A stretch of DNA of 64,000 bases from Mucilaginibacter saanensis (GCF_014200575.1 NZ_JACHBZ010000001.1:868001-932000), one strand, 5' to 3'; counted from the stretch's first letter, positions 44,400 through 54,493 are shown. Translations and numbers: made by a program. Notes: a model not told the origin generated them from the sequence alone.

Positions 44400-45464
44400 A
44401 TGAAAAAGCTCCTATTAACTGCTATTGCCTTTATTTCCTGTTTTTATACTGAGGCGCAATCAGCTAAAACCTATGCCGAGCGCCTCGGCTGGCCAAAAGG
44501 AGCCCGGGTGATTATTTTGCATGTGGATGATGCAGGTATGTCGCATGAATCAAATGAAGGAGTTGAGCAAGCTTTGGGCAACGGAGTGGCTACTTCAACC
44601 AGCGTAATGATGCCTTGTTCATGGGTGCCTGAGTTTAAGGCATTTCTGGACAAACATCCCAATACCGACGTAGGCCTTCATTTAACATTAACGTCTGAAT
44701 GGAGTAATTACCGGTGGGGGCCGCTGGCAGGTAAAGCGGCTGTTCCGGGATTAACGGATACGCAGGGCTGTATGTGGTCATCAGTTGAGGCCGTATATTT
44801 CAGAGCTACCGGCGATGAGGTGGAGAAGGAAATAAGGGCACAGCTTGACCGCGCACTTAGCATGGGCTTTGTGCCAACGCACATGGACTCGCACATGGGC
44901 ACTTTGTTTGCTAAGGATGCTTTTATGGAACGATACATTAAGGTTGGTATTGAAAAACAGATCCCGATTATGTTTCCGGGTGGTGGTGACCTTTTTTACC
45001 GGGCAGAAGCTAAAGCGGCTACCATTGCCGAGTTAAAAAAACAGGGTAAATATACCGAGGGGATGACTATCCCTGAACCTGCTGTTTTAAGCAAGGTAAG
45101 AGAAATAGGTGCAATGATATGGAAAGCTGGTTTACCCGTTCTGGATGATTTGCATAATTCCAGCTATGACTGGCAGATGCCTGATATTGATAAAAAAACG
45201 GATAAGGAAATTCAGAAATGGTACACGGATCATTATATAGAAAGTATTGGCCGTCTTTCGCCCGGGTTAACTATGGTAATTATGCATTGTACACAGCCAT
45301 CGCTGGGTTTTAAATACATTTCAGATACCGGCAAAAAGCGCAAAGGTGACCTGCTGGCTATGACAGATGCGCGACTGAAGGCCTTTTTAACGCAGCAGGG
45401 ATTTATTTTAACCACCTGGAGAGAAGTAATGGCACGAAGGATAAAGGCTGGTAATATAGAATAG
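44400..45464 (+). CDS. ChbG/HpnK family deacetylase (YdjC-like), exported
   Basis: A 354-residue protein with a signal peptide ending TEAQ at about 19. Metal-binding and catalytic blocks match the YdjC/ChbG/HpnK family: VIILHVDDAGMSHESNEG (Asp), VGLHLTLTSEW (His), THMDSHMG (His) and MHCTQPS near the end. Members deacetylate oligosaccharides; in bacteria usually chitooligosaccharides or hopanoid sugars. Substrate inferred only at family level. A convergent CAP gene follows. Confidence 0.85.
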   Translation: MKKLLLTAIAFISCFYTEAQSAKTYAERLGWPKGARVIILHVDDAGMSHESNEGVEQALGNGVATSTSVMMPCSWVPEFKAFLDKHPNTDVGLHLTLTSEWSNYRWGPLAGKAAVPGLTDTQGCMWSSVEAVYFRATGDEVEKEIRAQLDRALSMGFVPTHMDSHMGTLFAKDAFMERYIKVGIEKQIPIMFPGGGDLFYRAEAKAATIAELKKQGKYTEGMTIPEPAVLSKVREIGAMIWKAGLPVLDDLHNSSYDWQMPDIDKKTDKEIQKWYTDHYIESIGRLSPGLTMVIMHCTQPSLGFKYISDTGKKRKGDLLAMTDARLKAFLTQQGFILTTWREVMARRIKAGNIE

Positions 45465-45482
45465 ATGCCCCTGATCCTTTGT

Positions 45483-46052
45483 TTAATCATGTCCTGATCC
45501 TTTTTCCTGCACCATACGGTACCTGCCCGATTTGATAAGCCGCTGCTGCTCGGCCGAAAATGACTGGCGGCCGCCAAAATCCTGTACCCAGTAATTCTTA
45601 TACATAGCCACGCCAACTTCCTTAAAATCGGGATTCATCAGGTTTTTACAATGTCCTTCGCTTTTAAACCACCCGTCCATAACCTCGGCTATACTGGTTT
45701 GCCCGGAGGCAATGTTTTCGCCTATGGCAAAACTTTTAAACCCTTTAAAAGTATAACCGGCGAATACAATGCGGTCTTCCATACTGCGGCCGTCTTTACT
45801 GGTATGGTCAAAATAGTTTTTTCTGGCCATATCTTTCGCATGGCCCATTGCTGCATCCTGTAATTTATTATTCCAGGTTAGAGGTGGGGCAGGGGGCATA
45901 AACTTAACGCCGCAGTTGCATCCCTTTTCCCTTATTAAATTTATACGGTATAAAAAATCGCTTTTAAACTGGCTGGCGCTTTGGCCGTAAACATTGCCAA
46001 ATATCAGTAAAACGCCCAGTGTAAAAGTGGTTTTTGCAATCAATTTCCTCAT
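45483..46052 (-). CDS. CAP domain (SCP/PR1-like) secreted protein
   Basis: A 189-residue protein: signal peptide MRKLIAKTTFTLGVLLIFGNVYGQ, then a CAP domain (LNWNDKLQDAAMGHAKDMARKNYFDHTSKDG-like: LTWNNKLQDAAMGHAKDMA, NYFDHTSKDG, IGENIASGQTSIAEVMDGWFKSEGHCKNLMNP, VGVAMYKNYWVQDFGG) with the conserved His and Glu residues. CAP proteins bind lipids or act on peptidoglycan or proteins; the exact role is unknown. Confidence 0.88.
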   Translation of the reverse strand: MRKLIAKTTFTLGVLLIFGNVYGQSASQFKSDFLYRINLIREKGCNCGVKFMPPAPPLTWNNKLQDAAMGHAKDMARKNYFDHTSKDGRSMEDRIVFAGYTFKGFKSFAIGENIASGQTSIAEVMDGWFKSEGHCKNLMNPDFKEVGVAMYKNYWVQDFGGRQSFSAEQQRLIKSGRYRMVQEKGSGHD

Positions 46053-46115
46053 GTGTATAAGACGGTTTTAGCGGTGGCTGGTTTAATGCCGACCATTACA
46101 TCGGTATAAGCAACG

Positions 46116-46987
46116 TCAGGAACGTGGTTTTCTTATTCTCAAGCGCCATTTGCCACGTTTACGACGCCTATAATAAATGAGTACCGCTATAGCCATTAGC
46201 GCGAGGCCAATAATAAGTACTATAACGAGGCTATGCGTTTGGCTGAGTTTGGCTTGAAGGTTTTTTTGTTGCTGGAGGTATATACTTTTTTTTTGACGAT
46301 TACCGAATCCTTCTTTTTTATCTGAACAGAATCCTGCGTATTTATGCTGGCTAACCGGGCTAATTCTGCCTGATGGATGCTGTCGTCAATAAACTCGTGA
46401 CGTTTTATAGCCAAAGCAGCCTTGGTAAACTCCTTCATTTGCCGGTACAGCCCTGCATACCCTACCTGCACGGCCGATTCATTTTTAGGATCTTTGCTTT
46501 TGAGCGAAAGTCTTAAAGCTTCGTTCAGATCGCGCATGGCCAGTTTATAATCTTCAATATCACCTTTAATGGCCGAGAGTTCAATTAGCGATGTAATAAT
46601 ATTGGGCACATCTTTCTTTTGGCGCGATATAGTATTTGATTGTAATATGAACCACTTAGCCTGGATATATTTATGCTGTAAACGATAAATTTTAGAAAGG
46701 TTATTATAACAGCTACGTAAACCAAGTGTATCGCTAAGCCCAGAGTAATTGTGCAGAGCCAGCATGGTATAATTTAAAGCTTCCAGCTGGTTCAGGAACT
46801 TGAGGCGCCTGCTGCTGACACTATCATTCTTTAATAAATATTGATCGGCAATTTGGATGTATACAGGGCCTTTCAGTGAATCTTTAGTGATCTGTAATTT
46901 TTGTTTAAGGCTGTCAAGATCACCAGCTTGTGCTGATAATTTAAGTGCGGCTAAGAGAATAAATATACAAGTAATCAGTTTCTTCAT
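46116..46987 (-). pseudogene. TPR-containing membrane protein gene, frameshifted
   Basis: The frame from ATG 46987 gives a signal peptide (MKKLITCIFILLAALKLSAQ), TPR-like helices (YNNLSKIYRLQHKYIQAKWF, VGYAGLYRQMKEFTKAALAI) and stops at 46220. The next frame carries SIYLQQQKNLQAKLSQTH, then LVIVLIIGLALMAIAVLIYYRRRKRGK, a clear membrane anchor, ending at 46116. One extra A in the A-run (T9 at 46286-46294 in the plus strand) would join them and give a 290-residue TPR-coiled-coil-TM protein. It lacks a kinase domain. It may be a real lesion or a sequencing error. Confidence 0.75.
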
Positions 46988-47203
46988 GTAGGGGGTATCG
47001 AATTGTGTTACTAATTCAATAGTCCCCGTCAAATAGTGTGCCTGTTTACCAGTTAATTAACCAAAATATTTAAGGCAATGGGCAATTGGGGGTTCTTTAT
47101 GCACTGAGAGTACTTTTATCGCATAAATTAAAGCAGAATATTATTTAACACCCGGCGGCAGTTTTCAACAATGCCTGATTGGTATAGTAAATAGTACAAT
47201 AAG

Positions 47204-48142
47204 TTAGGAGATAACCTGTTCGTATTTATCAATAGATACCTGCAGCCATTTTACCCTGCTTATTAAAAGGTTAAATAGCAATATACCTAAAATAGCAGTG
47301 CTGATACCGGCTAAAACATCAAGTGTGTAATGATGACTTGCATACACCGCGGTAAACCAAATGCCCAGCATTACTACAGCAAAAAACATACTGGCAACTT
47401 TATAGCGGTTTTTGATACCATAGTATAACACAATGACCGGGTAGGAGGAGTGTAACGACGGCATAGCCGCAAATACATTGGACCCTTTGGTATAAATAGA
47501 TTTGAAGATGCCTGCGTGAAAATAAGCATCAAACTTAGCCAGGCCTGCTACGTTGCCTGCTTTTAACGGAGTAAAATGGAAACCGTAATATTGAACGTAC
47601 CATGGTGGTGCAGCCGGATAAGTATAATAAACCACAAAGCCGAGTAAATTTACCAGTACAAAGGTGAGCGAAAAATAAAGAAACTGACGTTTGTTTTTGA
47701 AGAATAAGAACGTGGCAAAGCCCAAAGGAACAGGTATCCAGCACAGATAAAACAAACCCGATACTACATCAATAAAGGTTGTACCGTGAATGCGCCAGTA
47801 TTCGTTAGGGGTTACCAGCTTGCCGTGATCATTAATGCCGAAAATATGCTTTTCAAGATTGTACAGATCAGCTATATGAACCGGAGTATAATGGTAATTA
47901 GGGAAAGCCTTCATATAGTCGAAAATGATCCAGTATACAATGAATATACTGAAGCCCAATATGAATTTGCGGGTGCCCCCTGAGGCGTAAAAAAGTGAGT
48001 TAAATATAATTACCAGTACAAGCTCAGATGAGTTGTAACCAATAAGGAAGTAGGAGATCAGTAAATAACCTAATGAAAGAAGAGAAACAATTATTGCACT
48101 TTTTGCATTAACGGTTACACTATTTTGCCCGGTACTATCCAC
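47204..48142 (-). CDS. AUR1-like PAP2 family protein, candidate inositol phosphorylceramide synthase
   Basis: A 312-residue polytopic protein with six or more membrane segments. The PAP2/AUR1 active site is visible: YTYPAAPPWYVQYYG (about 174-188), His231 in AMPSLHSSYP, and His270/271 with Asp275 in ASHHYTLDVLAG. Also LYNLEKHIFGI and TPNEYWRIHG fit the AUR1-like branch. Yeast AUR1 moves phosphoinositol from PI to ceramide. Context (serine palmitoyltransferase, MIPS, CDP-alcohol transferase) makes an IPC synthase the best inference; a lipid phosphatase is the alternative. Start is GTG 48142, two bases after the hydroxylase stop. Confidence 0.82.
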   Translation of the reverse strand: MDSTGQNSVTVNAKSAIIVSLLSLGYLLISYFLIGYNSSELVLVIIFNSLFYASGGTRKFILGFSIFIVYWIIFDYMKAFPNYHYTPVHIADLYNLEKHIFGINDHGKLVTPNEYWRIHGTTFIDVVSGLFYLCWIPVPLGFATFLFFKNKRQFLYFSLTFVLVNLLGFVVYYTYPAAPPWYVQYYGFHFTPLKAGNVAGLAKFDAYFHAGIFKSIYTKGSNVFAAMPSLHSSYPVIVLYYGIKNRYKVASMFFAVVMLGIWFTAVYASHHYTLDVLAGISTAILGILLFNLLISRVKWLQVSIDKYEQVIS

Positions 48143-48144
48143 AG

Positions 48145-48771
48145 CTATTTTTTTAGAAAACCTGAACGGAATATTTTATCCCACAGCGGTGAACTTACAC
48201 CATAACCTTTGTCGGGGTCCTGGTAATGGTGCAGCATGTGGTGTTGTTTTATTTTTTTAAACAGGCCGCTTTTAAAGTTAAAGTGATGCATTGCATAGTG
48301 CGATATATCATAAAATAAATAGCCCAATATAAATCCCGGGAAAAGGCCGAAGATATAATTTACAGGTAACAAAGCATTAAACAAAAAGTAAAAGCCTGTA
48401 GCCAGCGGAATGCTCAATGATGGAGGCAATACCAGGCGTTTGGCATCGCTTGGGTAATCATGGTGAACGCCGTGCATTACAAAGTGCAGCCTTTGGGCCC
48501 ATTTCCAGTTTTCGTTTGGTTTAAAATGAAAAACAAAACGGTGCATAATGTACTCAACAATGGTCCATATAAACAGTCCGGCGATAAACAATCCTGCATA
48601 TTGTACAAAGCCAATACCGGCATCAACAAAAGCCTTATAAGTGCAATATAAAATAACGGGTATAAAAATATACAATGGTACGGTGTAATGTACCTTTGAT
48701 AAACTCTCAAAAAAGTCGCTTTTAAACATTCTCACAGACTCCTGTGAATTGGAGACATAATTCTTTTTCAT
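48145..48771 (-). CDS. Fatty acid hydroxylase family protein (sterol desaturase superfamily)
   Basis: A 208-residue diiron membrane enzyme. The histidine clusters are H77/H82 (HRFVFH), H100/H103/H104 (HGVHHDYP), H158/H162/H163 (HYAMHH) and H177/H178/H181/H182 (HHMLHHY), the pattern of fatty acid 2-hydroxylases. Two to three transmembrane stretches precede. It probably hydroxylates the fatty acyl or long-chain base of ceramide at alpha-carbon or similar, giving 2-hydroxy ceramides. Two bases separate it from the AUR1-like gene, so they share one operon. Confidence 0.85.
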   Translation of the reverse strand: MKKNYVSNSQESVRMFKSDFFESLSKVHYTVPLYIFIPVILYCTYKAFVDAGIGFVQYAGLFIAGLFIWTIVEYIMHRFVFHFKPNENWKWAQRLHFVMHGVHHDYPSDAKRLVLPPSLSIPLATGFYFLFNALLPVNYIFGLFPGFILGYLFYDISHYAMHHFNFKSGLFKKIKQHHMLHHYQDPDKGYGVSSPLWDKIFRSGFLKK

Positions 48772-49059
48772 AGCATATCAGGGTTTAAAATGTTTAACAA
48801 TTTCTCTGCCTGTTATTTATCTGTTTTAACAAAATGAACAATATATCTGGTTATTAAAACCTAACCATACGCAATTTTAATAAAGATTTAGTTGTATGTA
48901 AATGGCTTTATTTAATTGTTACGAAGATATGATATTTTGCGCTTCTTTGATTCAGCGTAATGAGTTTAGATTAATTCTGAATTTTGAGTTCTGTGTTTAC
49001 GATAGATTTATATACCACAACAGAATCAAAATCTGGCATTTATAATCCTGTCATCCGGC

Positions 49060-49785
49060 TTACAATTCGCCGCTTTCTTCCAGTTTAATTAAAGCCCTTT
49101 TAGCTTCTCTTAACCGGTTAAATGCAGTAATGTTGGTAAGCACAGCAAGTATCACAATAGGTATGGTAAATATAGATATGGTTTCAAATACATGGAATTT
49201 AACGCCCGGAATAAATAATTTATAGTTACCGCCAATGTATTGGGCTACTATGCCACTCAAGGCTGCACACAGGCCAATGGTTACTACGCGTTCAGGTCTT
49301 TGCATTAAACCGCCTTTAACCTCAACACCCAAACCTTCGGCACGGGCCCTTACGTAACTCACCATCATAGAGCCTATTAAGGCAATAAATGCGGCTATTG
49401 AGCTTATAAAATAATGATGGGCAACCAGGTAATAGCAAATTCCTAAAAACATGATCAGTTCGCTGTAACGGTCAAGTACAGAGTCATACAGCGCGCCAAA
49501 GGTTGATTTCATATTACCTAAACGGGCTACTTGCCCGTCAAGCATATCAAACAAACCTGCAAACAAAATTAAACCGCCTGCCCAGCCTACGTAGCTTAAA
49601 TCGCCACGGTTACCTTCTTCGGCGCCTAAGATAAATATACCGGCTACACCTACATTTAATACAAAGCCAATTGACGTAACTGCATTTGGCGTTAGACCAA
49701 TTTTGATAAGAATTTTTACAAAGGGATCAATAACCTTGTAAATACCCAACTGCAGGTTTGTTCTTATTGATGTTTGCTGTTCCAT
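49060..49785 (-). CDS. CDP-alcohol phosphatidyltransferase, candidate phosphatidylinositol-phosphate synthase
   Basis: A 241-residue membrane enzyme with the family motif DxxDGxxARxnG...G...D...D: Asp80, Asp83, Gly84, Ala87, Arg88, Gly98, Asp101 and Asp105 in LFDMLDGQVARLGN...GALYDSVLDRYSE. These enzymes join CDP-diacylglycerol to an alcohol. Next to MIPS, the likely acceptor is inositol-3-phosphate, giving PI-phosphate. Alternatives are glycerol-phosphate or serine. Five or six membrane segments are visible. Confidence 0.88.
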   Translation of the reverse strand: MEQQTSIRTNLQLGIYKVIDPFVKILIKIGLTPNAVTSIGFVLNVGVAGIFILGAEEGNRGDLSYVGWAGGLILFAGLFDMLDGQVARLGNMKSTFGALYDSVLDRYSELIMFLGICYYLVAHHYFISSIAAFIALIGSMMVSYVRARAEGLGVEVKGGLMQRPERVVTIGLCAALSGIVAQYIGGNYKLFIPGVKFHVFETISIFTIPIVILAVLTNITAFNRLREAKRALIKLEESGEL

Positions 49786-49813
49786 TTTATTGTAATTATT
49801 GTGCTATACAAAG

Positions 49814-52375
49814 TTAAAAATCAAATTTGACCCTTGTACGGATACCCCAACTTGGTACATCCGGGTGGTCTAAATAGTTAAACCGCTTCACAAAATCAAT
49901 CCGTATAAATTTAAATATATTTTCGATACCAACACTACCTTCAACATAAGGAGTGCGACCAAGTGCATAAGTAATAGGTACGCCGCTGGCATCAACCGGT
50001 AATTGATATAAAGACGGGTGTAATGAAGGATTGTTTTTGTCGCTAATACCGCCATACAACACTTTTGCAGACGTAACCTCACGCCATTTCAACTTTTTAA
50101 ACAATGGTATTTTGTTGAAAAAGAAACCGCCGAAGTGATGGTCGATCCTGAAGCTTGCATATTTATCACTGGCAAACTCCAAAAAGTTCATCAGGTTGTA
50201 TGAATCAATGTCATAGGCATACGTTTGGTTTGCCTGGTGTATGGTTAACAAAGGGAACGGTACCTGACCAAAAATTTTTCCGGCCGAAATGCTAAGGTCT
50301 GAATAGCCCAATTGCGACAGATATAAACGTTTATCTATACGGAAATCAAGTTTCTGATAGTTATACTGTCCGTTAAATAAGCTTTTAATACCCGCAGCGT
50401 AATCAAGCTCAAGCGTTGGATATTTATTAGGGATAGGAATACGATAAATTTTACCCTGATAAAACTCTTCATGCGGCGACCAGCGTACACTCGCCGTAAG
50501 CTCGGTAGTGGTAAGGTCATGTACAGAATTAGGCAAGCCATCTACTATATTGTTGAAATAGAGTGATCCGGCTGGTGCTTGTTTCCAGTTTTTAAAACCA
50601 GCGCTTAAAGATAAATGGCTTTCAAGCTCATGCACATAATCTAACCGGTAAAAATCATTATACAGGTACTTATCATTTACCCCACGCTTAAATGACAGCA
50701 GGAAGTTATCTTCCTGAACAAACTGCAGGTTTGCACCCGGGATTTTGGTGTCTTTCTGGTAGCTGGCCCTGATATAGTTTTGCGGAAACTTATAGATTGA
50801 TTTGGCATTAAGCGAATAGGTAGCACTTAAAAAGTACTTCCATTTTTCGTCCTTAAAGCCATAAGCTGCATAGGTTTCAAAGTAGTAACGCTTGCTCAAT
50901 TCAGGCGTTGTACGGCCGCCAATCCTCAGACGTAAACCCTCAACCGGGTTAAAGCTATAGAAGGTGTTGGCAGGACCTAATTCAAATTTTCCAAAGCCTT
51001 TGTAACCGGCAAGTACCAATGTTGCAATATCAACTGTACGCTTGTATGACGGCATACTCCTCAGGCTGTCAATATTCTTGTATACCTTTGACTCTGCAGT
51101 ACTCAACGTGTCAAGCCGGTTTTCTTTCCAGAACTCGGCACTCCTGTTTTTAGCCTCGTCAGATGATTCTTCCGATTGTTTGGTATAAGCAGTATCAGGC
51201 AGTGCCTTATTTAATATGTAATTCTTATAGGTTATGGTACGCATTCCAAGCAAACCACTTTTTCCTTCTTTTTTGGTAGCCCCAAACTCTGCAATGGTGT
51301 TGCTGCGGCTCAGGAGGTACCGGCCTGATGGCGCCTGGTCAAAATCAAGGTCAACTTCCATTGAACGGATAAAGTTGATGTTGATATGCTTGTTGATTTT
51401 TAATACCGCTTTTTGTACTGCATAATTACCGTCAAGGGTAACATATATCATACCTTCAAAAAGCACGTCGTTACTATTACGCGGCGTAAAGCTTAGCTCA
51501 ACCAGCTTCTGGTTTTTACTGTCGGTAATGGTATCAGTGATGAAAAACTTATAATAATTGGGCGAATTATTAGAGATCGGGCTTAAAAACTGACTGGTGA
51601 TCAGAAATATATCATTTTCATAAATATCCACCTTGTTATACAGGTGTTTAAAATATTGCTTAACACCTTCGTTATCAACAGCTGGGCCAAAGTTTACACC
51701 TTTTTGGCCTAATAGTATTTCCCTGTCTTTTTCGGGGTTTTTGCGGTAATAAACTTGTGATAATTTTTCGTCAAGATAAATAGGTAGTATTGATTTACCG
51801 GGCAAAATAGTGCTGTCGCGGTTATCAATTACAAATTTGTATTTCCTGAAGAATTTGCGGTCAGAAAACGCAGCTGATACGTTAATAAAGCCGAACATCA
51901 TTTTATCATATTCGCGATATTGAACGTAATCGTAAGCTTCTGGCCGGTTTTTAGGTTTGTTCTCAATAACTTTGCGTATCAGTTCAACTGCGGGGTTATC
52001 CTTATTATGATACTTTGGTTTTTTGCCTGATTTTATAACAACCTCATTCAGTTGTTTGGCCAGGGGAAACAACCTTATATTGATTACCTGCTCTTTACCC
52101 GGTTCAACGGCTAAAAAGGCATCTTTATATCCTAAAAAAGAAATTTTTATTTGTTTGTAAGCCGCCTGGCTGGTTACCAAACGATATTTTCCGTCATTAT
52201 CGGTAGCAACGCCAACGGTGGTACCTGTAAATGAAACTACAACATAAGGAAGGGTTTGTTTGTTACCGGCATCAGTAACCGTACCCGTAATAACAGTGGT
52301 TTGTGCAAATAATGATGAGGCAGAAAAAAAGAATATTAAAAGAAATAAACTTTTATAAAAATTTTTAAAATCCAT
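49814..52375 (-). CDS. DUF5686 / carboxypeptidase-regulatory-like outer-membrane protein
   Basis: An 853-residue outer-membrane protein. From ATG 52375 it has a signal peptide ending SLFAQT, a carboxypeptidase-regulatory-like domain (TVITGTVTDAGNKQTLPYVVVSFTGTTVGVATDNDGKYRL) and a large DUF5686 beta-barrel ending in VKFDF, the Phe-terminated strand typical of outer-membrane proteins. Its function is unknown. It lies 28 bases upstream of the CDP-alcohol transferase gene, so it is likely in the same unit; a role in moving or anchoring lipids to the outer membrane is speculation. An in-frame TTG at 52402 is rejected. Confidence 0.88.
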   Translation of the reverse strand: MDFKNFYKSLFLLIFFFSASSLFAQTTVITGTVTDAGNKQTLPYVVVSFTGTTVGVATDNDGKYRLVTSQAAYKQIKISFLGYKDAFLAVEPGKEQVINIRLFPLAKQLNEVVIKSGKKPKYHNKDNPAVELIRKVIENKPKNRPEAYDYVQYREYDKMMFGFINVSAAFSDRKFFRKYKFVIDNRDSTILPGKSILPIYLDEKLSQVYYRKNPEKDREILLGQKGVNFGPAVDNEGVKQYFKHLYNKVDIYENDIFLITSQFLSPISNNSPNYYKFFITDTITDSKNQKLVELSFTPRNSNDVLFEGMIYVTLDGNYAVQKAVLKINKHININFIRSMEVDLDFDQAPSGRYLLSRSNTIAEFGATKKEGKSGLLGMRTITYKNYILNKALPDTAYTKQSEESSDEAKNRSAEFWKENRLDTLSTAESKVYKNIDSLRSMPSYKRTVDIATLVLAGYKGFGKFELGPANTFYSFNPVEGLRLRIGGRTTPELSKRYYFETYAAYGFKDEKWKYFLSATYSLNAKSIYKFPQNYIRASYQKDTKIPGANLQFVQEDNFLLSFKRGVNDKYLYNDFYRLDYVHELESHLSLSAGFKNWKQAPAGSLYFNNIVDGLPNSVHDLTTTELTASVRWSPHEEFYQGKIYRIPIPNKYPTLELDYAAGIKSLFNGQYNYQKLDFRIDKRLYLSQLGYSDLSISAGKIFGQVPFPLLTIHQANQTYAYDIDSYNLMNFLEFASDKYASFRIDHHFGGFFFNKIPLFKKLKWREVTSAKVLYGGISDKNNPSLHPSLYQLPVDASGVPITYALGRTPYVEGSVGIENIFKFIRIDFVKRFNYLDHPDVPSWGIRTRVKFDF

Positions 52376-52960
52376 GTACTTTATGCAGTTATGCAAATAC
52401 AAACCTTATGTTGATTGAAACATCGATGTTCTGTTGCCATAATTAGTGCTATCATATTTTTATTACAGATAATTAACTATCAATTTAAAACAACAGATCT
52501 TCATATCATCCGCTTAGCACCTTATTCCACCCGTTTTAATCTCGTAAACAGCTTGTTAAAAGCCTGTTTAGTGTTGACACAGCTACTCCCTATGGCTTGT
52601 AATTGCGCTTCAAAGGTAGAAAAATTTATTACAGACTAATGTGGTCAAAAAGTCAAATATTCTTCATGATAACTTCACAAATGGCGCTTTCTGCAAATAT
52701 TACCGTTAAATTATATAACTCTGCAAACGGCACTGTTTCATATATATTATGAGCTTTTTGTGTAATGTTTATGTTGTTAATAACGTAAAATATTGATTGT
52801 TAGATGTATTTAAAAATTGGGAGTGTATTAAGGTTTAATTAAAACAGGTGTTTAAACAGGTAACAGATAATATTTGAACAAATTGAAAAATTATAAGCCT
52901 CGCAATAAAGTTAAAGGTATGTTAATAATGTAAAACATTTTTAACAATTATTAACAAAAT
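52376..52960. other. Intergenic region upstream of DUF5686 gene
   Basis: About 585 AT-rich bases without a convincing gene. It must contain the promoter of the DUF5686-CDP-alcohol-transferase-hydroxylase-AUR1 unit, but I could not assign a specific box with confidence. An open frame of 74 codons at 52415-52639 (plus) shows no protein-like features. Confidence 0.5.
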
Positions 52961-53002
52961 AGCCCGGCATCTGAAGAGTTTTGTTCTACAAAATGTCGGG
53001 CT
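52961..53002 (-). terminator. Terminator of the MIPS gene
   Basis: AGCCCGGCAT (52961-52970) pairs with ATGTCGGGCT (52993-53002) with one G-U pair; in the minus direction it lies about 20 bases after the MIPS stop and runs into ATTTTGTT. Confidence 0.7.
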
Positions 53003-53023
53003 ATAAAAAATTAATGATTTTAT

Positions 53024-54346
53024 TTATGCTTCGGCATAAGCCTCTTCATAGTAATCTAATCCAAGATGGGTAATCAGATCTTCGCCCATGATGTAGCGTA
53101 AGGTGTTTTCCAGCTTGATCAGTTGTTTAAAGATATCATTCTCCGGGTGCAGGCCTTCGGCTGTCTGAGGCGATTTGAGGTAGAAGGATAACCACTCCTG
53201 TATACCACTCATGCCTGCTCTTTTTGAAAGATCGCTAAACAAAGCCAGATCCAATGCAATAGGGGCGGCCAGGATAGAGTCGCGGCAAAGGAAATTGATC
53301 TTGATCTGCATTTTGTAACCTAACCAGCCAAAAATATCAATGTTATCCCAGCTCTCTTTGTTGTCGCCATGCGGTGGGTAGTAGTTGATACGGATCTTGT
53401 GGTAAAGGTTACCATAAAGTTCCTGGTTATCTTCGGGTTTAAAAATATCTTCCAGTACACCCAGTTTTGATACTTCCTTTGTTTTAAAGTTATCCGGGTC
53501 GTCTAATACCAAGCCGTCGCGGTTACCTAATATATTGGTTGAGAACCAACCATGTACACCTAATGAACGTGCTGCCAGGCCTGGGGCCAAAATAGTTTTC
53601 ATTAAGGTTTGACCGGTTTTAAAATCCTTACCTGCAATAGGGGTGTTGGTTTGTTTAGCAAGCTCAATTAGTGCGGGGATATCAACTGTTAAGTTTGGGG
53701 CACCATTAGCAAACGGAATACCTAATTTTAAAGCCGCGTAAGCATAGATCATGCTGGGCGCTATCAGTTTATCATCATCAACTAAAGCCTGCTCAAAAGC
53801 AGCCAATGACTGGTGTATGGCCGATGCTTCATAGTATATCTCTGTTGATCCGCACCATACCAGAACAACTCTGTCTAACCCGTTTTTTTCTTTGAAGTTC
53901 TTAATGTCCTCCATTACCTGCTGCGCCAGTTCATAACGGGTACCTTGTTTTACGTGGGTACCGTTTAGGTTTTTAGCGTAATTTTTGTCAAATGCAGCTT
54001 TCATAGGCTTAATAGCCTCAAGTTCCGCTTTTACAGCGTGTAACAGACCCGGCTCAAGCACCTGTGCGTTTGTTGCAGCTTCGTAAACGTTATCTTCGTA
54101 AACATCCCAACCACCAAAAACTATATCATTTAAGTTGGCAAGTGGCACAAAATCTTTAATCTTAGGATTGCGGTTCTCGGTTCTTTTACCTAAACGGATA
54201 TGCCCCATTTGAGTAAGTGAGCCTATTGGCTGCGAGATACCTTTTTTTACCGCTTCAACGCCGGCAATCAAGGTGGTTGCTACTGCTCCTAAACCAGGGA
54301 TAAGAATACCCAGCTTTCCTTCGGCAGGTGAAATTTTACTTTTCAT
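53024..54346 (-). CDS. Inositol-3-phosphate synthase (myo-inositol-1-phosphate synthase)
   Basis: A 440-residue MIPS that converts glucose-6-phosphate to inositol-3-phosphate with NAD. Visible are the Rossmann motif LIPGLGAVATTLIAGVEA (about 12-30), LVWCGSTEIY, APSMIYAYAALKLGIPFANGAPNLTVD, GKDFKTGQTLMKT and SLGVHGWFSTNILGNRDGLVL, all in family order. It supplies inositol for the phosphoinositol lipids inferred for this cluster. Two identical 20-bp palindromes in the 230-base upstream region suggest it is repressed or activated by a LacI-type regulator, separately from the sphingolipid triad upstream. Confidence 0.93.
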   Translation of the reverse strand: MKSKISPAEGKLGILIPGLGAVATTLIAGVEAVKKGISQPIGSLTQMGHIRLGKRTENRNPKIKDFVPLANLNDIVFGGWDVYEDNVYEAATNAQVLEPGLLHAVKAELEAIKPMKAAFDKNYAKNLNGTHVKQGTRYELAQQVMEDIKNFKEKNGLDRVVLVWCGSTEIYYEASAIHQSLAAFEQALVDDDKLIAPSMIYAYAALKLGIPFANGAPNLTVDIPALIELAKQTNTPIAGKDFKTGQTLMKTILAPGLAARSLGVHGWFSTNILGNRDGLVLDDPDNFKTKEVSKLGVLEDIFKPEDNQELYGNLYHKIRINYYPPHGDNKESWDNIDIFGWLGYKMQIKINFLCRDSILAAPIALDLALFSDLSKRAGMSGIQEWLSFYLKSPQTAEGLHPENDIFKQLIKLENTLRYIMGEDLITHLGLDYYEEAYAEA

Positions 54347-54428
54347 TGTACTTATTTATGTTTAATTATAGGCTAAAGCCACATTAGCTTTAAACCAGGG
54401 TTTGCATTTTAATTACTACGTTATTAAC

Positions 54429-54448
54429 TTACTTAAACGTTTAAGTAA
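54429..54448. promoter_or_regulatory. LacI-type operator, copy 1 (20-bp perfect palindrome)
   Basis: TTACTTAAACGTTTAAGTAA is a perfect palindrome with the central CpG (AAACGTTT) typical of LacI-family sites. It lies 83 bases upstream of the MIPS start codon at 54346. An identical copy is 65 bases away. Confidence 0.7.
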
Positions 54449-54493
54449 TCTGGGAAATGAATCCGATCTTTATCATTCTCTTTGTTTTATTAG

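Noticed and set aside
52415..52639. Plus-strand open frame between DUF5686 and MIPS
   Set aside because: No protein-like features, and the region is expected to hold the promoter of the minus-strand unit.
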